Positions 36,723 through 44,976 of a stretch of 64,000 bases of DNA are shown piece by piece. The number at the start of each line of letters is the position of its first letter. Position 1 is the stretch's first letter. Origin of the DNA: Thiotrichales bacterium. GTDB lineage: Bacteria; Pseudomonadota; Gammaproteobacteria; Beggiatoales; Beggiatoaceae. The notes beneath the pieces are model-generated. The model was given only the letters and a program-made list of their open reading frames with translations, ran no database searches and was not told the DNA's origin. The position numbers and the translations under genes are program-made. Location of the stretch: assembly GCA_016745035.1 (NCBI GenBank), contig JADGDE010000001.1:63857-127856 (forward strand), in the 5' to 3' direction.

Positions 36723-37457
36723 TCAGCTTAGATAAATAAGACTAGCAATACGTCCGGTTTGTCCATCGCGACGGTAGGAAAAAAACAAGTCTTTTTGTTG
36801 GTAGGTGCAGTAATCTCCACCGCTGATATGAGCTAGGTCCATGCCCCAGTCATGTAAGCGCTGCTTGGCAAGTAGATATAAATCAGCATAAAAATGGGCT
36901 TTATCTTTTCCGGTAATAAAAGCGTTTTTGTGTACGGGCTGGTGCTGGATAAACGCCTCTTTAACTTCAGCCCCGACCTCAAAGGCTTGAGCAGAAATCG
37001 CAGGACCTAGCCAGACACGGGTATTTGCAGGCTGAAACTGCGCTTGGTTTAAGGTGTTTTCAATCACCCCCCCCAGTAAGCCGCGCCAACCGGCGTGAAT
37101 CGCCGCCACTTGTGTGCCTTGGGCATCACAAACCAATAAGGGCAGGCAATCGGCTGTCAACACGGCGCAAACGGTGTTTTTTTCGCAACTATAACTGGCA
37201 TCGTAGCTGCCTGGTTCGCAGGCTGTATCCAAATCGCAGGCGCAGGTGCTGTGGGTTTGCTCTAGCCATTGTGGTTCGGCGGGTAAATCTACATGCTTTT
37301 TTAAAGCCGCGCGGTTTTTTGCCACTGTCTGCGGGTCATCACCGACATGTGTGCCCAAGTTAAGGCTGTCATAAGGGGCAGCGCTATAGCCTTGTTGTCG
37401 CGTGCTGCAATAGGCTTTGACATGGGCGGGGACTTGCCAATTAGCGGAAATAATCAT
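36723..37457 (-). CDS. pgeF: Peptidoglycan editing factor / laccase-domain protein (YfiH family)
   Basis: 244 aa. The metal-binding residues are in LEQTHSTCAC, TADCLPLLVC and AIHAGWRGLLGG, and the signature is full length. The family removes misplaced residues from UDP-MurNAc precursors in E. coli and has purine nucleoside phosphorylase activity in other members. It overlaps birA by ATGA and is the last gene of the long minus-strand run. Confidence 0.92.
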   Translation of the reverse strand: MIISANWQVPAHVKAYCSTRQQGYSAAPYDSLNLGTHVGDDPQTVAKNRAALKKHVDLPAEPQWLEQTHSTCACDLDTACEPGSYDASYSCEKNTVCAVLTADCLPLLVCDAQGTQVAAIHAGWRGLLGGVIENTLNQAQFQPANTRVWLGPAISAQAFEVGAEVKEAFIQHQPVHKNAFITGKDKAHFYADLYLLAKQRLHDWGMDLAHISGGDYCTYQQKDLFFSYRRDGQTGRIASLIYLS

Positions 37458-38413
37458 AAGCGGACGCTGCCTTGTTGAATTTGGCGCAAGCCTTGTGGGG
37501 TTTGAATCTGTAATGCCCCTTGTGCATCGATGCCAACGGCAATGCCGCTAAAATCATCAGGTGCATTGCTGATAGATACGTTCTTATCTTTGAGGGCATC
37601 GTATTGTTGCCAGTCATCCAGATAGGGACTTAAGCCTTGCTCAGGAAAGGTTTGTAGTCCTTGAAACAAAGCATCAATCAATTGGGCGCAGAGAGTATTA
37701 TTATTCTCTGTTTGCGGGCGAATTTGCTCAAGGGCACTGACCCCATAATCAAAATCGCTAATCGCTGTGGGTAATTGCCAATTTAAGCCTACACCAACAA
37801 CTACCGTGCTACCTTGTTGATTGTGGCGCATTTCGACTAAAATCCCCGCCAATTTTCGTCCTTGATAGAGTAAATCATTCGGCCATTTAATCTCGATGCC
37901 CTTGTAACCTTGACTTGCTAAGGTGTTGACCAAGATGACCGCAATCGCGGGCGCTAAACCGCTAGGGGGCGGCTTGGGGTAATGATAGGCGAAGGATAAG
38001 TATAAGCCCTTGGCAAAGTCAGACTGCCAAGTTTTGCCATGTTGTCCGCGTCCTTGGCTTTGATGATCTGCAACGCAAACGCTGGCATGAGGCTGAGCTT
38101 GGCGCAAAAGAAAGGCATTGCTGGAATCTATATCGGCAAAAACGTGTAAATTCTGTAGCTGTTGTTGGCTATGAGGGCTTAGGTGCTGATAAATATCGAG
38201 GGCTGCTAAGCCAGTGCAAGCTTGGGTTAAGTGGTAATGTTGCCCTTGTTGCGCTATCGGCACTTGCCATGCTTGCAATTGCGACAGGACTTGCTTGCAA
38301 GCGCTGTGGCTATCTGGCAATTTTTTTGCGGCTAAGTTGAGTCCTTGTGGACGATTGAGGCGCTGCAACAACTGCGCATACAGTGGCTGGTGTTGGTGCA
38401 GGGCTGTTGGCAT
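37454..38413 (-). CDS. birA: Biotin--[acetyl-CoA-carboxylase] ligase / repressor
   Basis: 319 aa. The N-terminal winged helix is followed by the ligase domain with SSNAFLL, the biotinyl-AMP loop GRGQHGKTWQS, KWPNDLLYQGRKLAGILVEM and a C-terminal SH3-like domain. It attaches biotin to AccB and may repress biotin genes. It shares one base with the preceding stop (TAATG). Confidence 0.93.
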   Translation of the reverse strand: MPTALHQHQPLYAQLLQRLNRPQGLNLAAKKLPDSHSACKQVLSQLQAWQVPIAQQGQHYHLTQACTGLAALDIYQHLSPHSQQQLQNLHVFADIDSSNAFLLRQAQPHASVCVADHQSQGRGQHGKTWQSDFAKGLYLSFAYHYPKPPPSGLAPAIAVILVNTLASQGYKGIEIKWPNDLLYQGRKLAGILVEMRHNQQGSTVVVGVGLNWQLPTAISDFDYGVSALEQIRPQTENNNTLCAQLIDALFQGLQTFPEQGLSPYLDDWQQYDALKDKNVSISNAPDDFSGIAVGIDAQGALQIQTPQGLRQIQQGSVRL

Positions 38414-38982
38414 TATTGTAAGAAGATTTCTACTCGGCGATTGCGTTGCCTGCCAAGGCTGTCATAGTTGTTAGCAGCAGGGCGGCTTTCACCATAGCCA
38501 CGACTAATGATCCGCGCTGTTTCAATCCCCCGGCTGACTAAGGCATCACGCACGGCATTGGCACGGCGCTCTGATAGGGCTTGGTTGTATAAGTCACCTG
38601 CACGGCTGTCGGCATGACCTTCAATGAGGACAACTTGTGGGTGTTTGAGTTGAATAGCGGCGATAATGCTATCAATTTTGGCTTTAGCAGTTCGGCGTAA
38701 ATGAGAGCGGTTGCTCTGGAAATAGATCGACTCGAGGGTAAAGCTAGGTTGTAAGGCAATGGCTTCGATACCTGTGTCAGGAAAACAGGATTTACATTGT
38801 CCGATATTGGCTAAGAAAGGTTGGGATGGATAATCTTTGGCAATATCAGCCCGTTGTTGTGGGATGGCACAGCCTGTCAATGTTAAACCAAGCCCCATCA
38901 GTAGTAATAGAGAGAATTTTTTATCTGCTTGCCAAAGTTTAAGCGCTGCGGTCATATGCTGCCATATTGATTCCGTTTTCAT
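38413..38982 (-). CDS. OmpA-family peptidoglycan-binding lipoprotein
   Basis: 189 aa. After an unusually long basic N-region the lipobox is LTLTGC (Cys38), so an outer-membrane lipoprotein is expected. The C-terminal OmpA domain has YFQSNRSHLRR, VVLIEGHADSRAGDLYNQALS and RRANAVRDALVSRGI ... RRVEIFLQ. GAGAGGA precedes the start. A Pal-like or motility-linked envelope role is possible. Confidence 0.88.
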   Translation of the reverse strand: MKTESIWQHMTAALKLWQADKKFSLLLLMGLGLTLTGCAIPQQRADIAKDYPSQPFLANIGQCKSCFPDTGIEAIALQPSFTLESIYFQSNRSHLRRTAKAKIDSIIAAIQLKHPQVVLIEGHADSRAGDLYNQALSERRANAVRDALVSRGIETARIISRGYGESRPAANNYDSLGRQRNRRVEIFLQ

Positions 38983-39007
38983 AGTCCATCCTCTCTGTTA
39001 ATTGTGC

Positions 39008-39382
39008 TTATAACATGTTTTGCATTTTTTGGGCATGGATACGTGAGTGACTTAATAATAAACCTAAGGCACTGGTGTCAGTGGTCATGCTGACTAAAAT
39101 CATACTGTCATTGATGTGCATAAAAACAATAATGCCACTTTCATTTTCGGAAATAATATTGCGACATACCCCCATTTTTAATTCAGCGGTAATGGTATCG
39201 CCCAAGGACATAAAAGAACTACCCATCGCCGCAACCCGCTCTAGGGGGTAGTCTTGTTTTTGCGCCATCGCTTGCAAATGGCCATCGACGGTGACCACCA
39301 CTGCCGCATCGATAACATCTGCTTGTTCTAGCAGTCCTTTTAAGGTTTGTTCCAGTTCTTGTTTTTTCGCATCTGTTAGCAT
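39008..39382 (-). CDS. Roadblock/LC7 domain protein
   Basis: 124 aa, one roadblock domain: AAVVVTVDGHLQAM, then ERVAAMGSSFMSLGDTI, then IIVFMHINDSMILVSM. Such proteins dimerise and act as regulators or GTPase-activating partners of small GTPases (MglB, CvnB). The GTPase gene is 36 bp upstream, making a functional pair likely. Confidence 0.87.
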   Translation of the reverse strand: MLTDAKKQELEQTLKGLLEQADVIDAAVVVTVDGHLQAMAQKQDYPLERVAAMGSSFMSLGDTITAELKMGVCRNIISENESGIIVFMHINDSMILVSMTTDTSALGLLLSHSRIHAQKMQNML

Positions 39383-39418
39383 GTTATTTATTTCTCTTTG
39401 GATAGGCCAACTTGCTGC

Positions 39419-39940
39419 CTAGTATTGCAAAATCGCCAATAAAGCGTGCAATAAGACTTTGACATCGTTGGCCTCACGGGGGTCAATTTCAAATAAAGGA
39501 AACACTAAGTTGTGTTCCATCATCACCGCTTGGTAATCGGCAATACTGTATTTTTGTGATATATCACAGCGGGTAATGCCAATCACCACCCCAGTTTTTT
39601 CGATAAAGTCTGAAAAGGCATCGAGATAAAAACGTAAATCGGCAATGGGATCATCATTGGCGTTATCTAATAGCAGCACTAGACCTAAAGCCCCCTCGGT
39701 CAGAATCGGCCACATATAACTAAAACGTTCTTGCCCTGGCGTGCCATAAAGGTGGACGCGGGTATTATCTTCGAGAACGATGTAACCGTAATCCATACTT
39801 ACGGTGGTGGTTTCTTTGCGCTGTTGCACTTCCGCATCAGTGGCTTTCACCTCAGTATAAATTGGTGGTACATCGCTTACCGTTGCAATTGCCGTGGTCT
39901 TCCCCGCTCCCATAGGCCCTGTAAACACGATTTTATTCAT
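39419..39940 (-). CDS. Ras-like small GTPase (CvnD/MglA-like)
   Basis: 173 aa. G1 is TGPMGAGKTTAI, G3 is LYGTPGQERF (Asp of DxxG replaced by Gly-Thr) and G4 is TRCD. The order KETTTVSMDYG before the G3 motif matches the actinobacterial conservon GTPase CvnD more than MglA. The neighbours (roadblock protein, receiver proteins) fit a conservon-like signalling unit at the membrane or cell pole. Confidence 0.88.
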   Translation of the reverse strand: MNKIVFTGPMGAGKTTAIATVSDVPPIYTEVKATDAEVQQRKETTTVSMDYGYIVLEDNTRVHLYGTPGQERFSYMWPILTEGALGLVLLLDNANDDPIADLRFYLDAFSDFIEKTGVVIGITRCDISQKYSIADYQAVMMEHNLVFPLFEIDPREANDVKVLLHALLAILQY

Positions 39941-39949
39941 AATAGTGAA

Positions 39950-41026
39950 CTATAGTTTGATGTTTAAGTGGTTGGCGATTTTATGCAATAAGCCTGATTT
40001 TTTTGTATCAGTAACTTTAACATCGACGCTGGTGGTAGTTTTGTCTTGCTTTTCAAGTAAATGAATACTATAAGCCGCATTGAGAAAACAGACAGTATCT
40101 AAACGTGAGAGTTTATTTTTGCTGACCAAGTCGTTTAATGTCTCGGCCTGTCGTGATAACACCGCTGCAATACGAATGTGACTAGGATCAAAACTCAAGC
40201 GGGTCATGTTGGGCCATGAAGTGAGTTTGACGGGGGTATTTTCGTCGAGTTCTGCAACGAGTTCACCGCGCTTATCTGCCAGTGCTGCATACCAAAGCGC
40301 ATCATTGAGTTTGACACTGATTTTATTTTCAGTTAGCACTTTGAAATTTTCAAAACTTAAGCTAGAAATGATATAGCCAGAGGCGTGATGATCGCCAATG
40401 AGTTTAAATAATTCCTCCGCACCGTGGCTGGAGAGCACTTCTTGTTTTGCACCATTTACCCAAAAATTGCTATGGTATTTGTTGGTGATTTGATAGAAAG
40501 CCCCCTCTTGCCGCGCTGAGAGCAAAATAGATAACAACTCCATACTGTTAAAGGTATTTTGTGAATCAGCTGTTGGCGATTCAGCTACCTTAGTTTGTGT
40601 TACGGGAACTGGCTTTTTATCGCTTGTTTGCGAGGTTGCGGCACTCGGTTTAGGTGTGCTGCTGGGATTACTTTGATGATTAAACTTTTTGTTTAAGTTT
40701 TCTAAGCATTCCAGTAATTCTTGCACCCGTAGGGGTTTTTGTAAAAAACTCGGTGCCATTTTCGCTTCCGAGAGATCAGGCTTTTTATCCCCTAACAATA
40801 AGACATGTTGGCGGATTTCTTGACTTTTCAACTTATCAAAAATGGCTTTACCGCGCTCGGAGTCCACATGAATAATGATAAGTTGACAACTGTTATCAGG
40901 TTTTTCTGATACCTTAATTTGAATATTTTGCAGGCGTAAAATTCTCGAGACGGCAGCAAATACGGCTGCCTCGGTACTACTTAAACCGACAACATAAACG
41001 ATTAATGTCGATGCTGATGCTGACAT
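39950..41026 (-). CDS. Receiver-like/unknown regulatory protein of the GTPase module
   Basis: 358 aa. Residues 1-110 resemble a degenerate receiver fold (IIIHVDSERGKAIFDKL, PSFLQKPLRVQELLECL) without a clear phospho-Asp. A Ser/Thr/Pro-rich linker at about 115-165 is followed by a 190-residue domain not recognised with certainty; SMELLSILLSARQEGAFYQI suggests a DUF4388-like start. It lies 9 bp upstream of the GTPase gene. Confidence 0.65.
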   Translation of the reverse strand: MSASASTLIVYVVGLSSTEAAVFAAVSRILRLQNIQIKVSEKPDNSCQLIIIHVDSERGKAIFDKLKSQEIRQHVLLLGDKKPDLSEAKMAPSFLQKPLRVQELLECLENLNKKFNHQSNPSSTPKPSAATSQTSDKKPVPVTQTKVAESPTADSQNTFNSMELLSILLSARQEGAFYQITNKYHSNFWVNGAKQEVLSSHGAEELFKLIGDHHASGYIISSLSFENFKVLTENKISVKLNDALWYAALADKRGELVAELDENTPVKLTSWPNMTRLSFDPSHIRIAAVLSRQAETLNDLVSKNKLSRLDTVCFLNAAYSIHLLEKQDKTTTSVDVKVTDTKKSGLLHKIANHLNIKL

Positions 41027-41069
41027 AAAACTACCCTAAAACCTTGAATATTATTGACGGCAACATGGT

Positions 41070-42224
41070 CTATTTAATTGCCATTTGTAAGGTAAAAAAT
41101 AAGACATTGCCGGTTTTATCTGAGTCTGGAATATCTTCCACACCCACTTCGCCATGACACTTTTCAATGATACGGCGCACGGCAGACAGCCCCAAGTCTC
41201 GCTTTTCGATGCGCTTGGAATCAATACGCTCGGTAAAGGGGATGAACAAATCTTCACGCTGCGATTGACTTAAGATTTGACCATTGTATTGTAATTTGAA
41301 TTGAACCATTTGTACTTCGGTTAATGTCTTGGTACTGATAATAATTTCAGCTGGTCTGCCGCCATGCGTTAATGCATATTCCATATAGGCTGTCCAAACT
41401 TTTTCTATCCAGTCAGGGTTACCCAACACATTAGGGTAAGCATCGGTAGACATATCGAAAGTTGCCATATACTTTTGTAACAAATAACTCACCGTTTGTT
41501 GGGCTGTTTTAATCAACAAGGCCATATTTAGCTCTTCCATGTCCGTATCTTGACGGCGAACATCGGTAAGCAGCAGTAAGTTATCAATATTACTGACCAT
41601 GTGTAAACGGGTTTGTTCAATTTCTTGTAAATATTGGGTTGGTTGTTCCGGATTCGGTAATTTTTTAATTTCAGCTTGGAGCATTTTGGTAAAGCCTGAT
41701 AACACCACTAAAGGCAGACGCAGATTTTGCGTAATGGTTTGCGCAATGGCATCAAATTCTTTATTTTGCTGTTGTAAGTAAAGGTTATTTTCAATTAAGG
41801 CATCGTTTTGCAATGTCATTTGTTTTTGTTGATAACGCAATTGTAAGTGGGTACGAATTCGCGCCATCACTTCTTCATGTTGAATAGGCTTAGTAATATA
41901 GTCAACCGCCCCCATTTTAAAGGCTTTAAGTTTTTGTTGGGTTTCTGAAAGTGCGGTCATAAAAATAACCGGCACATCTTTACTGTTTTCGTCTTCTTTG
42001 AGTAAACGACAGGTCTCAAAACCATTGAGTTCTGGCATCATCACATCGAGTAAAATCAAATCAAGCTTAACAGTTTTCGCCAGTGCCAGCGCTTGTCTGC
42101 CGCTGGTGGCAACGCGTACCTGACATTTGATTTTTTTCAAATAATTGAAAAGAATTTGCAAGTTCAGTGGCGTGTCATCGACAATTAAAAGGGCGCTTTC
42201 ACTTAAAAAGGTATCATCATTCAT
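41070..42224 (-). CDS. Receiver plus catalytically degenerate histidine-kinase-like domain
   Basis: 384 aa. The N-terminal receiver is intact (LLIVDDTP, LILLDVMMPELNG, KPIQHEEV). The dimerisation helix reads TITQNLRLPLVVLSGF where SHELRTPL is expected, so the phospho-His is Gln. The ATPase N-box is MEYALTHGG and the DxGxGI box is YNGQILSQS, so ATP binding is doubtful. It is probably a response regulator with a kinase-like output dimer. It overlaps the upstream small gene by ATGA. Confidence 0.82.
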   Translation of the reverse strand: MNDDTFLSESALLIVDDTPLNLQILFNYLKKIKCQVRVATSGRQALALAKTVKLDLILLDVMMPELNGFETCRLLKEDENSKDVPVIFMTALSETQQKLKAFKMGAVDYITKPIQHEEVMARIRTHLQLRYQQKQMTLQNDALIENNLYLQQQNKEFDAIAQTITQNLRLPLVVLSGFTKMLQAEIKKLPNPEQPTQYLQEIEQTRLHMVSNIDNLLLLTDVRRQDTDMEELNMALLIKTAQQTVSYLLQKYMATFDMSTDAYPNVLGNPDWIEKVWTAYMEYALTHGGRPAEIIISTKTLTEVQMVQFKLQYNGQILSQSQREDLFIPFTERIDSKRIEKRDLGLSAVRRIIEKCHGEVGVEDIPDSDKTGNVLFFTLQMAIK

Positions 42225-42529
42225 TTGAATTCATACGGTTTAAATTGGTAAGGCTTAGGGATACGTGTGCGACATTGCTTGGGTGTTAATAACAAAATTT
42301 TATTAATTTCCTGCGCATCATTGACTTCTACACGCACACAGCTATGTTTTTTTATCAAGCGTGCTTTCGGTTTCATACGGGTTTTGCGGGTTCCCCAATA
42401 GGCTTTATCTTCAATACGCCAAATCCCCACCTTGTTTGTTGGACGAAACTGAATATAGCCAAAAACGACTTCCTCAGCTGCAAGCTCAGATATTAGCAAG
42501 CTTAAGACCAACATGCCCACAAAACGCAT
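42221..42529 (-). CDS. Small exported protein of unknown function
   Basis: 102 aa with a signal peptide (VGMLVLSLLISELAAEE), then a basic domain with one Cys pair (HSCVRVEV, TPKQCRTRI). No family is recognised. The gene is coupled to the receiver/pseudokinase gene by ATGA and lies 3 bp after the YjbQ-like gene. Confidence 0.65.
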   Translation of the reverse strand: MRFVGMLVLSLLISELAAEEVVFGYIQFRPTNKVGIWRIEDKAYWGTRKTRMKPKARLIKKHSCVRVEVNDAQEINKILLLTPKQCRTRIPKPYQFKPYEFK

Positions 42530-42532
42530 TAT

Positions 42533-42943
42533 CTATTCGCCCAAATGTACCACAATTTGCCGCTGTTGCCGACCATAACGATGTTCCCAAAGATAAACAG
42601 ATTGCCAAGTGCCCAAACATAAACGTCCCTCAACAAAGGGAATAGAGACGCTAGTGGCGGTCAGTGCGCACTTGATGTGACCTGGCATATCATCCAAACC
42701 CTCAGAGGTATGCGTGTACAAACTATCGCCTTCTTTTACCAAGCGCCCAAACCAATGGTGCAAATCACGACGCACTGCCGGGTCGGCATTTTCTTGGATC
42801 AACAAACTCGCCGAGGTGTGGCGAATAAAGACCGTACAAAGACCCGAGGATAAGTCTGATTTCTCAATACAGCCCTGTAATTTTTGATCAAGACAGGTGA
42901 AATTTTGATCGGCGGTACTGATGCTTAGTTGATAGATGGCCAT
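42533..42943 (-). CDS. Secondary thiamine-phosphate synthase-like protein (YjbQ/UPF0047)
   Basis: 136 aa, full length. Signatures are CTVFIRHTSASLLIQENADP, DDMPGHIKCAL and LGTWQSVYLWEHR. Family members have weak thiamine-phosphate synthase activity; the main role is uncertain. It lies 5 bp after rsfS. Confidence 0.9.
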   Translation of the reverse strand: MAIYQLSISTADQNFTCLDQKLQGCIEKSDLSSGLCTVFIRHTSASLLIQENADPAVRRDLHHWFGRLVKEGDSLYTHTSEGLDDMPGHIKCALTATSVSIPFVEGRLCLGTWQSVYLWEHRYGRQQRQIVVHLGE

Positions 42944-42948
42944 AAAAA

Positions 42949-43287
42949 CTACTCGCTATCGCTAGGACTAATTTCCCATAATTTATCCAGTTGATAAAAG
43001 TCACGCATTTCAGACTGCATCACATGTGCCACCACATCGCCTAAATCGACCAAAATCCACTCAGCGTTGTTTTCACCTTCAACCCCTAAAGGACGCTGAC
43101 CTTCAGCTTTAGCCGCTTCAATGACGCTGTTAGCAATGGCTTTGACATGACGGCTGGAGGTTCCCTCTGCAATAATCATGGTATCAGTGACGCTACTAAA
43201 ACTACTGACATCCAAGACATTGATTTTCTCGGCTTTTAAATCTTCCAGCGCTGTCATAACGCAGGCTGTTAATTGTTCTGTATTCAT
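42949..43287 (-). CDS. rsfS: Ribosomal silencing factor
   Basis: 112 aa of the Iojap family. The signatures are VLDVSSFSSVTDTMIIAEG, HVKAIANSVIEAAK, GVEGENNAEWILVDLGDVVA and FYQLDKLW. It blocks subunit joining by binding L14 on the 50S subunit. It often adjoins nadD, but here nadD is 10 kb away. Confidence 0.94.
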   Translation of the reverse strand: MNTEQLTACVMTALEDLKAEKINVLDVSSFSSVTDTMIIAEGTSSRHVKAIANSVIEAAKAEGQRPLGVEGENNAEWILVDLGDVVAHVMQSEMRDFYQLDKLWEISPSDSE

Positions 43288-43310
43288 AAACTCGCTATTA
43301 AAAAAGGCGT

Positions 43311-43940
43311 TTAGAACTTAATAAAGTTCTCTAAAAGGCGTAAACCTGCATGTTGGCTTTTTTCGGGGTGAAATTGCACCGCAAAGACATTATCTTGCGC
43401 CACGGCGGCGCAAAAATCATCGGGATAAGGGGTTTTACCGACCACAAGCTTATCATCAGCCGCTTGGGCATAATAGCTGTGAACAAAGTAAAAACGGCTA
43501 TTATCAGGAATCCCTTGCCACAAAGGATGATCCGATTGCTTGACCGTATTCCAACCCATGTGCGGAATTTTCAGCACTGAGCCATCGCTATCTACCAGCG
43601 GGGTAGAAAAATGTTTGACCTCACCCTCAAACCAATTAAAACCCTCAACACCACCGCTTTCGTCGCTATGGGTAAACAAGGTTTGTAGTCCTAAGCAAAT
43701 GCCAAAAAAAGGCTTGTGCTCAAGTCCTGCACGAATTAAATCCGCCAACCCCGTTTCCCCTAAAAGCTGCATACAGTTGCCAATCGCCCCTTGCCCGGGA
43801 AAAACGATTTTATCAGCCTTATAGATTTCGTCTCTGTCGCGGGTGACGATAACGCGCCAATCACCTTGGACATGCTCCAGCGCCCTGACCACGGAGCGTA
43901 AATTACTCATGCCATAATCAAGTACTGCTACTGTTTTCAT
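43311..43940 (-). CDS. hisH: Imidazole glycerol phosphate synthase, glutaminase subunit
   Basis: 209 aa. Class I glutamine amidotransferase with the catalytic Cys in FFGICLGLQTLF and His/Glu in VFAVQFHPEKSQ. It supplies ammonia to HisF for histidine synthesis. The start overlaps the hisB stop (TAATG). hisA and hisF do not follow, unlike in the usual hisBHAF order. Confidence 0.96.
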   Translation of the reverse strand: MKTVAVLDYGMSNLRSVVRALEHVQGDWRVIVTRDRDEIYKADKIVFPGQGAIGNCMQLLGETGLADLIRAGLEHKPFFGICLGLQTLFTHSDESGGVEGFNWFEGEVKHFSTPLVDSDGSVLKIPHMGWNTVKQSDHPLWQGIPDNSRFYFVHSYYAQAADDKLVVGKTPYPDDFCAAVAQDNVFAVQFHPEKSQHAGLRLLENFIKF

Positions 43941-44539
43941 TATAAACAGCCTTTAGTTGAAGGAATACCACCCATACGCGGGTCTAATTCAACAGCCATA
44001 CGCAAAGCCCGACCAAAGGCTTTGAAAATGGTTTCTGCAATATGATGGCTGTTACGCCCGCGTAAATTATCTATATGTATCGTGGCGTTAGCGTGATTGA
44101 CAAAGCCTTGGAAAAACTCAAAAAACAATTCGGTCTCAAATTGCCCAATGCTGCCAGAGGGAAAATCGGCGTGAAACTCAAGCCCCGGGCGACCGGAGAA
44201 ATCAATTACCACCCGTGATAGTGCCTCATCCAAAGGCACATAGGCATGACCATAGCGCATAATCCCTTTTTTATTGCCCAACGCTTGGGCAAAGGCTTGT
44301 CCTAGGGTAATGCCGATGTCCTCGACGGTATGATGGGCATCAATATGTAAATCCCCTTTGGCCTTAATGCTGAGATCAAACACCCCATGACGAGCAATTT
44401 GATCGAGCATGTGCTCAAGAAAGGGCACACCGGTATCAAATTCGGCTTTGCCTTCACCATCTAAATTGAGGGCAACTTGAATTTGTGTCTCTAAGGTGTC
44501 ACGCGCTACCTCGGCGCGGCGCTGCTGTTCTGTTGGCAT
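43940..44539 (-). CDS. hisB: Imidazoleglycerol-phosphate dehydratase
   Basis: 199 aa, the monofunctional dehydratase. Metal-binding His motifs are [14 protein letters not shown] and [18 protein letters not shown]. It catalyses step six of histidine synthesis. It is the first gene of a twelve-gene minus-strand run with very short gaps down to pgeF. Confidence 0.96.
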   Translation of the reverse strand: MPTEQQRRAEVARDTLETQIQVALNLDGEGKAEFDTGVPFLEHMLDQIARHGVFDLSIKAKGDLHIDAHHTVEDIGITLGQAFAQALGNKKGIMRYGHAYVPLDEALSRVVIDFSGRPGLEFHADFPSGSIGQFETELFFEFFQGFVNHANATIHIDNLRGRNSHHIAETIFKAFGRALRMAVELDPRMGGIPSTKGCL

Positions 44540-44976
44540 TGATCAATCATTGTTCTTAAAAAAAACCTATGCAGATTATAGCCAAGATTGGGGGGAATTA
44601 CTGAAAAATGTTGTGATAAAGCAAAAAAACAGGGAAAAAAGCCATATAGACAGAAAGGAAGTCTCCCCCTTACCTATGTTGGTTGAAGAGTTTAGTTAAT
44701 AATCGAAAAACATATTGGGGGTATATTGCCAATTCATCATTCATTTTTTGGCTCTGTAGGCAATCAATTTAAATAATGCAGCAAAAAAACAATAAGTGCC
44801 TCACATCAGTTAATGGGTAATTTTTTCTCAACAAGCTACAAATCGTGGAAAAAATAAATATACCGATGTTTTTTTAATTAATGCCCTATTATCAATATGT
44901 TTACTTAAAAATAAAAAGTCTTCATTGTCTCAAATTATGTTTATAATGCCTTTATCTATCTGTATAGAATAAGCTT
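44540..44976. other. 437-bp spacer with a MITE end
   Basis: It lies between divergent hisB and the diguanylate cyclase gene. At 44797-44809 TGCCTCACATCAG, preceded by GCAAAAAAAC, matches the right end of the CTGATGTTACGCA repeat family; no matching left end is seen. TATAAT occurs at 44942-44947 without a good -35. No gene is supported. Confidence 0.5.

Noticed and set aside
44496-44699. Small plus-strand ORF over the hisB start
   Set aside because: No ribosome-binding site, no recognisable composition, and it overlaps hisB on the other strand.
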